Shown one piece after another: positions 1 to 5,864 of a stretch of DNA of 9,507 nt. Under the pieces are notes generated by a model. That model saw nothing but the letters and a program-made list of their open reading frames with translations. It had not been told where the DNA came from and made no database searches. The DNA lies in contig CABSKZ010000090.1 in NCBI GenBank assembly GCA_902478395.1, forward strand, positions 1 through 9,507. The letters run 5' to 3'. Numbering within the stretch: the stretch's first letter is position 1; the number at the start of each line of letters is the position of its first letter. A program made the position numbers and the translations under genes. The stretch is from an uncultured Eubacteriales bacterium (lineage in GTDB: Bacteria > Bacillota > Clostridia > UBA1381 > UBA9506).

Positions 1-434
1 CGATGTCGCTGGATGTCCTGAAATCTTTCATAGAGCAGGACGATATATGGGCCATTGTTTGCAAGGAAACGCAAAAGACCATCGGTTCTATCGGCCTGCA
101 CAAGGACCAGAAGCGTGAGGGAGTAAACGGAAAAATGCTGGGCTATGCGATGTCTGAAGCCTATTGGGGAAAGGGTTTGATGACAGAGGCCGCCCAGTGT
201 GTGCTATGGCACGCATTTACGGAAATGGGGCTGGAGCTGGTTTCCGTTTTTCATTACCCGTTCAATGGACGGTCCAGACGCGTTATAGAAAAATGCGGTT
301 TCCAGTATGAAGGAACGCTTCGGATGGGCAGCAAGCTCTACGACGGGACCATATACGATAACGTATGTTACTCATTGCTTCGGGATGAGTTTTTCCGCAA
401 GGCCATTGATGATGCTGTTACCCGTGCGGATTGA
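1..434 (+). CDS. GNAT family N-acetyltransferase (RimJ/RimL-like), 5' partial
   Basis: C-terminal part of a GCN5-related acetyltransferase that would move an acetyl group from acetyl-CoA to an amine; the substrate cannot be read from the sequence. About 143 residues are present, against roughly 170-185 usual for this type. The frame is open to the window edge, so the ATG at position 3 is probably an internal methionine and the first strand and helices are missing. Visible family features are the paired strands WAIVCKETQKTIGSIGLH (residues 26-33 are the core), the acetyl-CoA pyrophosphate loop YWGKGLMTEA (54-63), and the late motif NGRSRRVIEKCGFQYEG (88-104) seen in RimJ/RimL-like proteins that modify protein N-termini or small molecules. 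It ends 66 nt before the hydrolase gene on the same strand. Co-transcription is possible but not shown. Confidence 0.85.
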   Translation, partial: MSLDVLKSFIEQDDIWAIVCKETQKTIGSIGLHKDQKREGVNGKMLGYAMSEAYWGKGLMTEAAQCVLWHAFTEMGLELVSVFHYPFNGRSRRVIEKCGFQYEGTLRMGSKLYDGTIYDNVCYSLLRDEFFRKAIDDAVTRAD

Positions 435-456
435 GCGGATAATGAATAGAGAAGAA

Positions 457-488
457 GCCGGGAATCTGCGGCGAATGCCGTCCCGGGC
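457..488 (+). other. Hairpin just upstream of the hydrolase ribosome site
   Basis: GCCGGGA (457-463) can pair with TCCCGGGC (481-488, one bulged G). Inside it CGGC (469-472) pairs with GCCG (477-480) around a GAAT loop, leaving a 5-nt bulge on the left side. There is no T-run after it, so it is not a standard intrinsic terminator. It ends 2 nt before the GGAGG at 491-495, so it could affect translation of the hydrolase or protect the mRNA end. The role is inference only. Confidence 0.35.
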
Positions 489-500
489 TTGGAGGAAAAA

Positions 501-1430
501 ATGGCAATCAATAAGGTGGTTCAGGCTGTGCTGCGTGCGCTGTCTTACCCGGATATCGACCTGAAAAAGAATTACAAGCTTCAGCGGCAGGCCGTAAATA
601 TGACGCACCAGTACCATATTTTGCGGCCATTTTTCAAGATGTGGGACATAAAAATCAACTCCGGCGGATACGATATTCCTGTTCGTCTGTTTGCACCAGA
701 GGAGAATGCGGACAACAGCCCGCTCCTGTTATTTTTTCACGGCGGCGGCTGGGTGACGGGAAATGTGGACAGCTATACCAGGGTCTGTGCAAATATGGCA
801 AAGCTGACGGGCCACCGCGTCGCGTCAGTGGATTACCGGCTCGCGCCCGAGCATAAGTTTCCGGCAGCTCCGGAGGACTGTTACCGTGCCGCGCGGGAAA
901 TATTCTGCAATGCAGAATTACTCAATGTAAACCCGGAACAGATAACGCTCATCGGCGACAGCGCCGGCGCCAACCTTGCGGCGGTGGTGAGTTTGATGGC
1001 ACGCGATCGGGACGAGTTCCTTCCGAGAAAACAAATTTTGATTTATCCCGCAACCTATTTTGACCATTCTGAAAGCTCACCGTTTGCGTCTGTGAAGGAA
1101 AATGGAACAGATTATCTATTGACTGCAAAAAAGATTTGTGACTATATGGAGCTGTATCGGAAAACCGAGGAAGATAAACAGAATCCCTATTTTGCGCCGT
1201 TGCTGGCGGCAGATTTGTCGGACCAACCGGAAACCCTGCTGATCACAGCTGAATATGACCCGCTGCGTGACGAGGGCGAAGAATATGGCAAACGGCTTGC
1301 GGAATTTGGCAACCTGGTTGAGATACACAGGATTGCGGACGCGCTGCATGGTTTTTTTTCCCTGCCGCCCACCTTTTCGCAAGTCAGAGAATGTTATGAT
1401 ATTATAAACCGTTTTTTAAGCGAGGTGTAA
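501..1430 (+). CDS. Alpha/beta hydrolase, HSL-type esterase/lipase (family IV)
   Basis: A probable cytoplasmic carboxylesterase of the hormone-sensitive-lipase (Abhydrolase_3) family, 309 residues, the usual length. The oxyanion-hole motif HGGGW is at 80-84, the nucleophile elbow GDSAG has Ser154, the acid is Asp253 in AEYDPLRDEG, and the base is His283 in LHGFFS, so the catalytic triad is complete. DYRLAPEHKFPA, which follows the oxyanion motif, is also typical of the family. No signal peptide is seen. I chose the ATG at 501 because GGAGG at 491-495 lies 5 nt upstream; an in-frame TTG at 489 lies upstream of that ribosome site. The stop is 4 nt before the next gene, an acyltransferase-like protein, so the two are very likely co-translated. 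The pairing suggests ester turnover on a shared acylated substrate, which I cannot identify. Confidence 0.9.
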   Translation: MAINKVVQAVLRALSYPDIDLKKNYKLQRQAVNMTHQYHILRPFFKMWDIKINSGGYDIPVRLFAPEENADNSPLLLFFHGGGWVTGNVDSYTRVCANMAKLTGHRVASVDYRLAPEHKFPAAPEDCYRAAREIFCNAELLNVNPEQITLIGDSAGANLAAVVSLMARDRDEFLPRKQILIYPATYFDHSESSPFASVKENGTDYLLTAKKICDYMELYRKTEEDKQNPYFAPLLAADLSDQPETLLITAEYDPLRDEGEEYGKRLAEFGNLVEIHRIADALHGFFSLPPTFSQVRECYDIINRFLSEV

Positions 1431-1434
1431 GAAC

Positions 1435-2718
1435 TTGAGAGTGAGACGGGATGCACAGTGGACCAGACTTGACAATGCGGCGAAAATTTTTCCGTCCACC
1501 AGCACCAGGGAAGATGCGAAGGTATTCCGCTTTTCCTGTGAATTGATGGAGCCGGTGAAACAGCCAGTTTTGCAGCGGGCGTTGGAAAAAACGCTGGATG
1601 CGTTCCCGCTGTACCGTTCTGTTCTAAAACGCGGCTTGTTTTGGTATTACCTTGAAGCGAGCGAACTGCCTGCTGTCGCAAAGCCAGAGGAAAAGCCCCC
1701 AGTGAGCCCGATTTATCTGCGGGACAGACGGACGCTGCTGTTTGAAGTGACCTACTATCAGAATAGAATTAACCTGGAGGTGTTTCACGCGCTGACGGAC
1801 GGTACCGGTGCCCTGCAGTTTTTACGCACGTTGGTTTACCACTATCTGGCCATGGAACATCCTGAAGCGTTCGCTGAAGGGAAGATGACGCTCGATTATG
1901 ACGCGTCGGAAACGCAAAAAAATGACGACAGCTTTCAACGATATTATTCATCAGAAAAGAAAAAGAAACGGGAAAAACAGAAAAACCATACAAAATTCGC
2001 ATACCGCATCCGCGGGCAGAAGGTGCCGGAAAACCGCACGAGCGTTATTGAAGGTGTGATGTCCGTGCAGGAAGTGATGGCCAAGGCGCATGAGTATGGC
2101 GCAACCATGACGGTTCTGCTTGCGTCGGTTATGATGCGCGCTATATATGAGGAAATGCCGGAACGGAAGAAGAAACGCCCGGTTGTGATTACAATTCCGG
2201 TTAACTTGCGCAAGTTTTTTTCTTCTGTATCCGCACGCAATTTTTTCAGTATTGTGAATATTGGCTACGACTTTCGGAATAACCCGCCGGAATTGGAGGA
2301 AATAATACCATATGTTGCCAAGCGCTTTCGGGAGGAACTTACGGAAGAGCGGCTTGCGGCACGGATGAATTCGCTTGCGTCTATCGAACGCAATTTTCTG
2401 ACGCGCATTGTACCGCTGGTTGTCAAGGATGTGGGACTGAAAATCGCTTATGATTACACAGCGGCGGAGGCGACCGCATCGCTCTCAAACGTCGGGCGCA
2501 TCACGATGCCGGATAAGCTTGTGCAATATATTCGCCTGTTTGATGTATTTGTCAGTACAGACAAGCTGCAAATCTGTATGTGTTCGTTTCATGATACCCT
2601 GACGGTGAGCTTTACCTCGAATTTTTTAAGTACAGATATCCAGCGCCGCTTTTTCCGTACGCTGACCGGGATGGGGATCGAAGTGGAAATTGTTGCAAAC
2701 CGGATTAACGACGATTAA
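1435..2718 (+). CDS. Alcohol acetyltransferase / condensation-like acyltransferase
   Basis: A 427-residue protein resembling the CoA-dependent acyltransferase superfamily (alcohol acetyltransferases, PapA-like proteins and NRPS condensation domains). The catalytic signature HxxxDG is present as HALTDG, with His118, Asp122 and Gly123, following a strand (RINLEVF) as in that fold. A second family-like motif, SNVGRI, begins at residue 351. Residues 181-189 are very lysine-rich. No signal peptide or membrane helix is obvious. The start is a TTG at 1435, supported by GAGGTG at 1422-1427 with 7 nt spacing; that ribosome site lies within the last codons of the hydrolase gene, which suggests translational coupling. 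Known relatives transfer acyl groups from CoA or carrier proteins to alcohols or amines. The acceptor here is unknown, and carrier-protein or NRPS genes are absent from the window. Confidence 0.75.
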   Translation: MRVRRDAQWTRLDNAAKIFPSTSTREDAKVFRFSCELMEPVKQPVLQRALEKTLDAFPLYRSVLKRGLFWYYLEASELPAVAKPEEKPPVSPIYLRDRRTLLFEVTYYQNRINLEVFHALTDGTGALQFLRTLVYHYLAMEHPEAFAEGKMTLDYDASETQKNDDSFQRYYSSEKKKKREKQKNHTKFAYRIRGQKVPENRTSVIEGVMSVQEVMAKAHEYGATMTVLLASVMMRAIYEEMPERKKKRPVVITIPVNLRKFFSSVSARNFFSIVNIGYDFRNNPPELEEIIPYVAKRFREELTEERLAARMNSLASIERNFLTRIVPLVVKDVGLKIAYDYTAAEATASLSNVGRITMPDKLVQYIRLFDVFVSTDKLQICMCSFHDTLTVSFTSNFLSTDIQRRFFRTLTGMGIEVEIVANRINDD

Positions 2719-2756
2719 TTTTATAGTCAATCGGTATCTGATTCAGGGAGGCAGAA

Positions 2757-3422
2757 ATGAAGTACTGTGATAAATGCAAGGTGAAAATTGCGGGTGACCG
2801 GGAGAAGTGTCCGCTTTGCCAGGGAATGGTGACGGACATCGGCGGTCCATCCCGGGAGGTGTTTCCCAAAATCCCAACCGTATACCGGCAGCATAACCTG
2901 TTGTTCCGCCTGTTGATATTTGCGTCGATTGTCGCGGGAGTGGTGTCGGTCGCAATCAACCTTTTGCTGCCGCAGGCGGGCTGGTGGTCGCTGTTTGTTC
3001 TGCTTGGAATTGGCTGTATGTGGGTGAGCCTGTTTTTCGCAGTGCGTAAGCGGCACAATATTCCGAAAAATATCATGTATCAGGTTGTGTTTGTTTCCGG
3101 CCTGTCCGTCATTTGGGATCTTGTGACGCATTGGCGCGGCTGGTCGATTGACTATGTCATTCCGTCCGCCTGTGTCTTGGCGATGATAAGCCTCGCCGTG
3201 TTGTTTAAAGTGATGAAAATGCCAGTCCGGGATTATCTGATTTATTTTGCGCTTGACGGACTGTTCGGCATCGTGCCAATTATCTTTTTCCTGACAGGTT
3301 GTTTAAACGTACTTTATCCGTCTCTCATTTGTGTGGCGGTAAGCGTCATTTCGCTTGCTGCGCTCGCCGTTTTTGCGGGAGAAAATATGCTGGCGGAATT
3401 GAAACGGAGACTGCACCTGTGA
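2757..3422 (+). CDS. Zinc-ribbon polytopic membrane protein (DUF6320-like)
   Basis: A 221-residue protein of unknown function. It opens with a short zinc ribbon, CDKC (Cys4, Cys7) and CPLC (Cys18, Cys21), followed by a short Pro/Arg linker. About six hydrophobic helices then fill the rest, beginning NLLFRLLIFASIVAG, GWWSLFVLLGIG, YQVVFVSGLSVIW, DYVIPSACVLAMI, YLIYFALDGLFGI and YPSLICVAVSVIS. This layout matches the clostridial family I recall as DUF6320, which I cannot confirm here. The start is secure: AGGGAGG at 2745-2751 lies 5 nt before the ATG. It follows the acyltransferase by 38 nt on the same strand and is the last gene of the cassette. The ribbon could be structural or bind a partner at the cytoplasmic face of the membrane. 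No catalytic motif is visible. Confidence 0.8.
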   Translation: MKYCDKCKVKIAGDREKCPLCQGMVTDIGGPSREVFPKIPTVYRQHNLLFRLLIFASIVAGVVSVAINLLLPQAGWWSLFVLLGIGCMWVSLFFAVRKRHNIPKNIMYQVVFVSGLSVIWDLVTHWRGWSIDYVIPSACVLAMISLAVLFKVMKMPVRDYLIYFALDGLFGIVPIIFFLTGCLNVLYPSLICVAVSVISLAALAVFAGENMLAELKRRLHL

Positions 3423-3625
3423 TGGCAAGTCCTAAGTATCGGACATAATCTTATTGGTAGGTCCCTTTGCTATAAGCCGCATATAGTATGTGACGGATAT
3501 GCTGTGGGTTTGAAAGGTAGGAGGGGGAGGACTGCGTTGGGTAATTTCCTCATCTGCTGATGTAACACCGCGTGCAGTGCAAATAAATTAAAATAATTCT
3601 TTTGTATTATGATAGTCTATAATGT
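3423..3625. other. Intergenic gap with no recognised gene
   Basis: About 200 bases between the membrane-protein gene and the terminator. I see no convincing gene. A purine-rich ribosome-site-like run (AGGAGGGGGAGG, about 3520-3531) stands 6 nt before a TTG at 3538, but that frame encodes only seven residues (MGNFLIC) before a stop. An AT-rich stretch (3581-3625) leads into the terminator. Confidence 0.5.
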
Positions 3626-3662
3626 AAAACCGTCTCCGGCAGTTTGTCGGAGACGGTTTTTT
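3626..3662. terminator. Bidirectional intrinsic terminator
   Basis: AAAACCGTCTCCG (3626-3638) pairs perfectly with CGGAGACGGTTTT (3648-3660) around a 9-nt loop, with two more T's following. The GC-rich core is 9 bp. A-tracts and T-tracts flank both sides, so it should stop the plus-strand hydrolase/acyltransferase/membrane-protein cassette and also the minus-strand stalk-domain gene that ends at 3691. Genes converge on it from both sides. Confidence 0.92.
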
Positions 3663-3690
3663 ATGGGATGGAATTATGTATTGTATTGTT

Positions 3691-4263
3691 TTATGCAGCC
3701 GGAGAAGCAGAAGCAACTGCGGTTGCGCTCGGAACGGCACTTGCCGCAGCAGAAGCGGCTGCGGAAGGCACGGCGGTTGAAGGAGCCGCAGAGGCTGCTG
3801 GAGAAGCAGAAGCCACAGGGGATGCGGAAGCAGCTGGAGCTTCTTCTGCGAGAACGCCGTCCAGCAGAGCTTTGAAGTCATCAATCAACGTCTTTGCTTC
3901 TTCCTCGGTCAATTCTTTTTCGGTAACCTGTGCGTTTACAGTTTCCGTATACTTCGCCAGGAGTTTATCTGCCAGTTCTTTCGCGGTATCGCCAGATTCG
4001 TCCGGAGCTTCCGTTTTGGAAGTCATCAGAATCGTGTCATCTTTAAAATCGACATCGAAACCTACTTTTTCACCGATGTCACGGAGTTTAAAATAGGTGT
4101 TGTCGTTTAGGTTATACCCTTCCAGGGTGATTTCCTGCCCATCCAGCTTGATTGGGAACGGATTTTCCACAACTTCCATCTGAACAGCAAAAACAGCGGT
4201 TCCAGCTACGACCAGAACGCCAAGACAAAAACCGATGATGCCAGTTTTCCAATTGTTTTTCAT
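3691..4263 (-). CDS. Secreted stalk-domain protein with Ala/Ser/Pro-rich tail
   Basis: A 190-residue envelope protein of unknown specific role. Residues 1-6 are charged/polar and 8-27 form a hydrophobic signal sequence (GIIGFCLGVLVVAGTAVFA), with possible cleavage after Ala26 or retention as an anchor. Residues 34-82 match the short copper amine oxidase N-terminal-like 'stalk' domain: NPFPIKLDGQEITLEGYNLN followed by TYFKLRDIGEKVGFDVDF. Residues 93-140 look like a charged helix. Residues 141-190 are almost only Ala, Ser, Pro, Val and Thr, a probable disordered or wall-spanning segment. No sortase motif is seen. Despite the domain name, no copper ligands are visible, so closeness to copA is not evidence of a copper role. 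The start is supported by GGAGGG at 4273-4278, 9 nt upstream. It lies downstream of ddh and the Cys-rich gene on the same strand, with a 224-nt gap that suggests its own promoter. Confidence 0.82.
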   Translation of the reverse strand: MKNNWKTGIIGFCLGVLVVAGTAVFAVQMEVVENPFPIKLDGQEITLEGYNLNDNTYFKLRDIGEKVGFDVDFKDDTILMTSKTEAPDESGDTAKELADKLLAKYTETVNAQVTEKELTEEEAKTLIDDFKALLDGVLAEEAPAASASPVASASPAASAAPSTAVPSAAASAAASAVPSATAVASASPAA

Positions 4264-4305
4264 AAGTTGATACCCTCCATATTGTCAAATTCAGTTTGTA
4301 AAACT

Positions 4306-4349
4306 ATTGTAGCGTTTATTTGTGATAGCAGGGCGATCAGTTTGTGATA
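4306..4349 (-). promoter_or_regulatory. Possible activator-type control region with 22-bp-phased direct repeats
   Basis: On the minus strand a -10-like TACAAT (4306-4311) lies about 40 nt before the start codon of the stalk-domain gene, with no recognisable -35 at 16-18 bp spacing. The plus-strand 9-mer TTTGTGATA occurs exactly twice, at 4319-4327 and 4341-4349, 22 bp apart, or about two helical turns. The repeats cover the spacer and the place where the -35 would be. A factor bound to the repeats could regulate the gene, but this is inference from spacing alone. Confidence 0.35.
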
Positions 4350-4487
4350 ATTACGTGAAACCAAAACATTTTCGCCCCTTAAAATTTCACATTGGGTTTT
4401 ATAAATAGATAACCAAAGAAGGCTATGGCTTGTCCATCGATATTCGATTCCATCCCGCGGCGCGAACAATACAGCCGGTTTCTTCGG

Positions 4488-4640
4488 TTATTTATTTCCG
4501 CCAGGTTTTCTGTTCGGTTTTTCTTTTTTGCAGTACGGAACCGGGAATTTTTTTGATTTTTCGTGGTGGGCGAGGCATGCCTCGCAGTCCCCGTGCCGCT
4601 CGCATTGTTTCCGTTTACAGGTGCATTTAGGATCTTCCAT
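4488..4640 (-). CDS. Small Cys/His-rich protein (50 aa), probable metal-binding
   Basis: A 50-residue basic protein. It starts MEDPKCTCKRKQCERHGDCE and continues ACLAHHEKSKKFPVPYC. It has six cysteines (6, 8, 13, 19, 22, 37) and histidines at 16, 25 and 26, an arrangement (CxC, Cx2C, HH) that could bind zinc or another metal. I recall similar short 'CxCxxxxCxRHGxCxxC' hypothetical proteins in clostridia, but I know no assigned function and cannot search. Its ATG is 3 nt after the ddh stop, so it is almost certainly in the ddh transcript. The ribosome site is weak: AAAGGA at 4654-4659 with 13 nt spacing, so translation may depend on coupling with ddh. The tail is lysine/asparagine-rich. No signal peptide is present, so it is expected in the cytoplasm. 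Gene prediction with a length cutoff would miss it. Confidence 0.78.
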   Translation of the reverse strand: MEDPKCTCKRKQCERHGDCEACLAHHEKSKKFPVPYCKKEKPNRKPGGNK

Positions 4641-4643
4641 ACT

Positions 4644-5633
4644 TTAGAGCAGTTCCTTTCGGAGTTGCTCTCCAGATTTCGGTGAAAGGTAGGACGGGGC
4701 GATGTCTAGTACGGTTCTTGCGCCCGTCGCGCCCTCCTGGGCCAGCCGATATGCGGCACGCGCATAAGCCAGCAGAACGCTTGAGGTAAATTCCGGATTG
4801 GAGCCGAGGTTCAGTGAATATTCAATAATCTGCGGCGTTGTTTTGTCAAATCCGGTCCGGCCGCTGCGGATAACGAAACCGCCATGCGGCATTGCGCTAT
4901 GATTGGTTTTCAGTTCTTCCTCAGAAATAAACGTCACGGTTGTGTCGTAGTCCGCAAAATAGTTCGGCATATTTTTAATTTCCTGCTCAATCTTTGCCTT
5001 GTCCGCCCCTTCTTCCGCAACGACATAGCATTCGCGGACGTGCTTTTCGCGTGTGGTATAAACTGGGTTGGTTCCCTTTCGGACCTCTTCAATTGCGGTT
5101 TCTACCGGAACGGTGTATTGGATGCCGTCCTTTACCCCTTCCACGCGGCGGATTGCATCCGAATGTCCCTGGCTGACGCCCTTTCCCCAGAAGGTGTAAT
5201 CGCTGCCGTCCGGCAATACTGCACCCGCGTACATGCGGTTCAGTGAGAACAGCCCTGGATCCCAGCCAACAGAAATGATACTCACCTTTCCGGATGCCTT
5301 TGCCGTCTGATCCATCTGCGCAAAATACTCTGGTATTTTTGCGTGGGTGTCGAAGCTGTCAATGGTATGGAACAGCTGGGCAAATTCCGGTCCCTGCTTT
5401 GGCAGGTCTGTTGCGCTGCCGCCGCAGAGCACCATAACGTCAATTTTATCGGTCATGTTTTTAGCATCGTCAATGTGAAAGGCCTTTGCGCCAGGTGTTT
5501 TTAAGGACACTGCGGACGGGTCGCGGCGGGTGAATACACCTGCAAGTTCCATGTCCGGATTCTGGAAAATTGCCATTTCCACACCTTTTCCGAGATTTCC
5601 ATATCCTACGATTCCGATTTTGATTTTTGCCAT
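4644..5633 (-). CDS. ddh: meso-Diaminopimelate D-dehydrogenase
   Basis: A 329-residue cytoplasmic enzyme that makes meso-2,6-diaminopimelate in one step from tetrahydrodipicolinate, ammonia and NADPH, feeding peptidoglycan cross-bridges and lysine synthesis and bypassing the multi-step acylated routes. The N-terminal Rossmann motif GYGNLG is at 10-15, and FTRR (34-37) carries the arginines expected to hold the NADPH 2'-phosphate. Family blocks CGGSATDLP (70-78), DSFDTH (92-97), GWDPG (123-127) and WGKGVSQGHS (149-158) line the cofactor/substrate cleft. Length matches the family (about 320-330). The start is secure: AAGGAGG at 5642-5648 lies 8 nt upstream. It is transcribed divergently from copA from its own promoter at 5740-5768 and is followed 3 nt later by the Cys-rich small gene. 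Nothing looks truncated. Confidence 0.96.
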   Translation of the reverse strand: MAKIKIGIVGYGNLGKGVEMAIFQNPDMELAGVFTRRDPSAVSLKTPGAKAFHIDDAKNMTDKIDVMVLCGGSATDLPKQGPEFAQLFHTIDSFDTHAKIPEYFAQMDQTAKASGKVSIISVGWDPGLFSLNRMYAGAVLPDGSDYTFWGKGVSQGHSDAIRRVEGVKDGIQYTVPVETAIEEVRKGTNPVYTTREKHVRECYVVAEEGADKAKIEQEIKNMPNYFADYDTTVTFISEEELKTNHSAMPHGGFVIRSGRTGFDKTTPQIIEYSLNLGSNPEFTSSVLLAYARAAYRLAQEGATGARTVLDIAPSYLSPKSGEQLRKELL

Positions 5634-5739
5634 TACCTATGCCTCCTTGTATGTCTTATGTACAAAAGTTTCTGTTTTGGCGTCCAAATGAAATTGATAA
5701 TGTTCTGCCAAGCCTGTGTATTTTATTCGGACAGCTTTC

Positions 5740-5768
5740 ATTATAACAAACATCAGATTCAATGTAAA
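5740..5768 (-). promoter_or_regulatory. Sigma-A type promoter of ddh
   Basis: On the minus strand the -35 TTTACA (complement of 5763-5768) and the -10 TATAAT (complement of 5740-5745) are separated by exactly 17 bp. Transcription would start near 5733, leaving a leader of about 100 nt before the ddh ATG. I see no lysine riboswitch in that leader; it is too short and lacks the expected multi-helix layout. Confidence 0.75.
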
Positions 5769-5798
5769 TATTTTTTTCAGAGTTCGTGGTATTCAGAG

Positions 5799-5827
5799 TT
5801 GACAAATAGAAGAATGTGTCATATAAT
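5799..5827 (+). promoter_or_regulatory. Consensus sigma-A promoter of the copper operon
   Basis: TTGACA (5799-5804) and TATAAT (5822-5827) are both exact consensus hexamers with the ideal 17-bp spacer. Transcription is expected to begin around 5834. So strong a promoter is what one expects of an operon held off by a repressor. The CsoR-type operator lies directly downstream. The -35 is 30 bp from the divergent ddh -35. Confidence 0.9.
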
Positions 5828-5832
5828 TACTA

Positions 5833-5850
5833 TACACCCATAGGGGGTGG
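5833..5850 (+). promoter_or_regulatory. Probable CsoR operator
   Basis: TATACACCCATAGGGGGTGG contains the inverted repeat CACCC (5835-5839), 5-nt spacer, GGGTG (5845-5849), with A/T flanks on the left. CsoR-family operators in Firmicutes are known as A/T-flanked C-tract/G-tract inverted repeats of this size. It sits on the predicted transcription start, between the -10 and the ribosome site, so bound apo-CsoR would block initiation. Copper binding to CsoR would release it. The csoR gene is the last gene of the same operon, implying negative autoregulation. Binding itself is inferred. Confidence 0.75.
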
Positions 5851-5864
5851 GGGAGGTAAATGAT

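Noticed and set aside
489..500. TTG at 489 as start of the hydrolase
   Set aside because: It lies upstream of, and partly overlaps, the GGAGG that serves the ATG at 501. It has no ribosome site of its own and would add only MEEK.
1944..2240. Minus-strand frames inside the acyltransferase gene
   Set aside because: They are shadows of a well-supported plus-strand gene, without ribosome sites or motifs.
3644..4096. Plus-strand frame giving an Ala/Glu/Gly-rich 150-residue product
   Set aside because: It is the antisense of the stalk-domain gene's Ala/Ser/Pro tail. Its low-complexity composition follows from the opposite strand, and it has no ribosome site and starts inside the terminator.
4260..4469. 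Minus-strand 69-residue frame upstream of the stalk-domain gene
   Set aside because: It overlaps the ribosome site, repeats and -10-like element of that gene, has no ribosome site, and shows no recognisable protein features.
4570..4585. Palindrome as intrinsic terminator of ddh
   Set aside because: Neither strand has a T-run after it, and it lies within the coding sequence of the small Cys-rich gene.
5634..5733. Lysine riboswitch in the ddh leader
   Set aside because: The leader is only about 100 nt, well short of the roughly 170-180 nt L-box, and I see no matching multi-helix layout or terminator.
5847..5864. GTG at 5847 as start of copA
   Set aside because: It lies within the operator G-run and upstream of the GGGAGG that is ideally placed for the ATG at 5865, where the metal-binding domain also begins.
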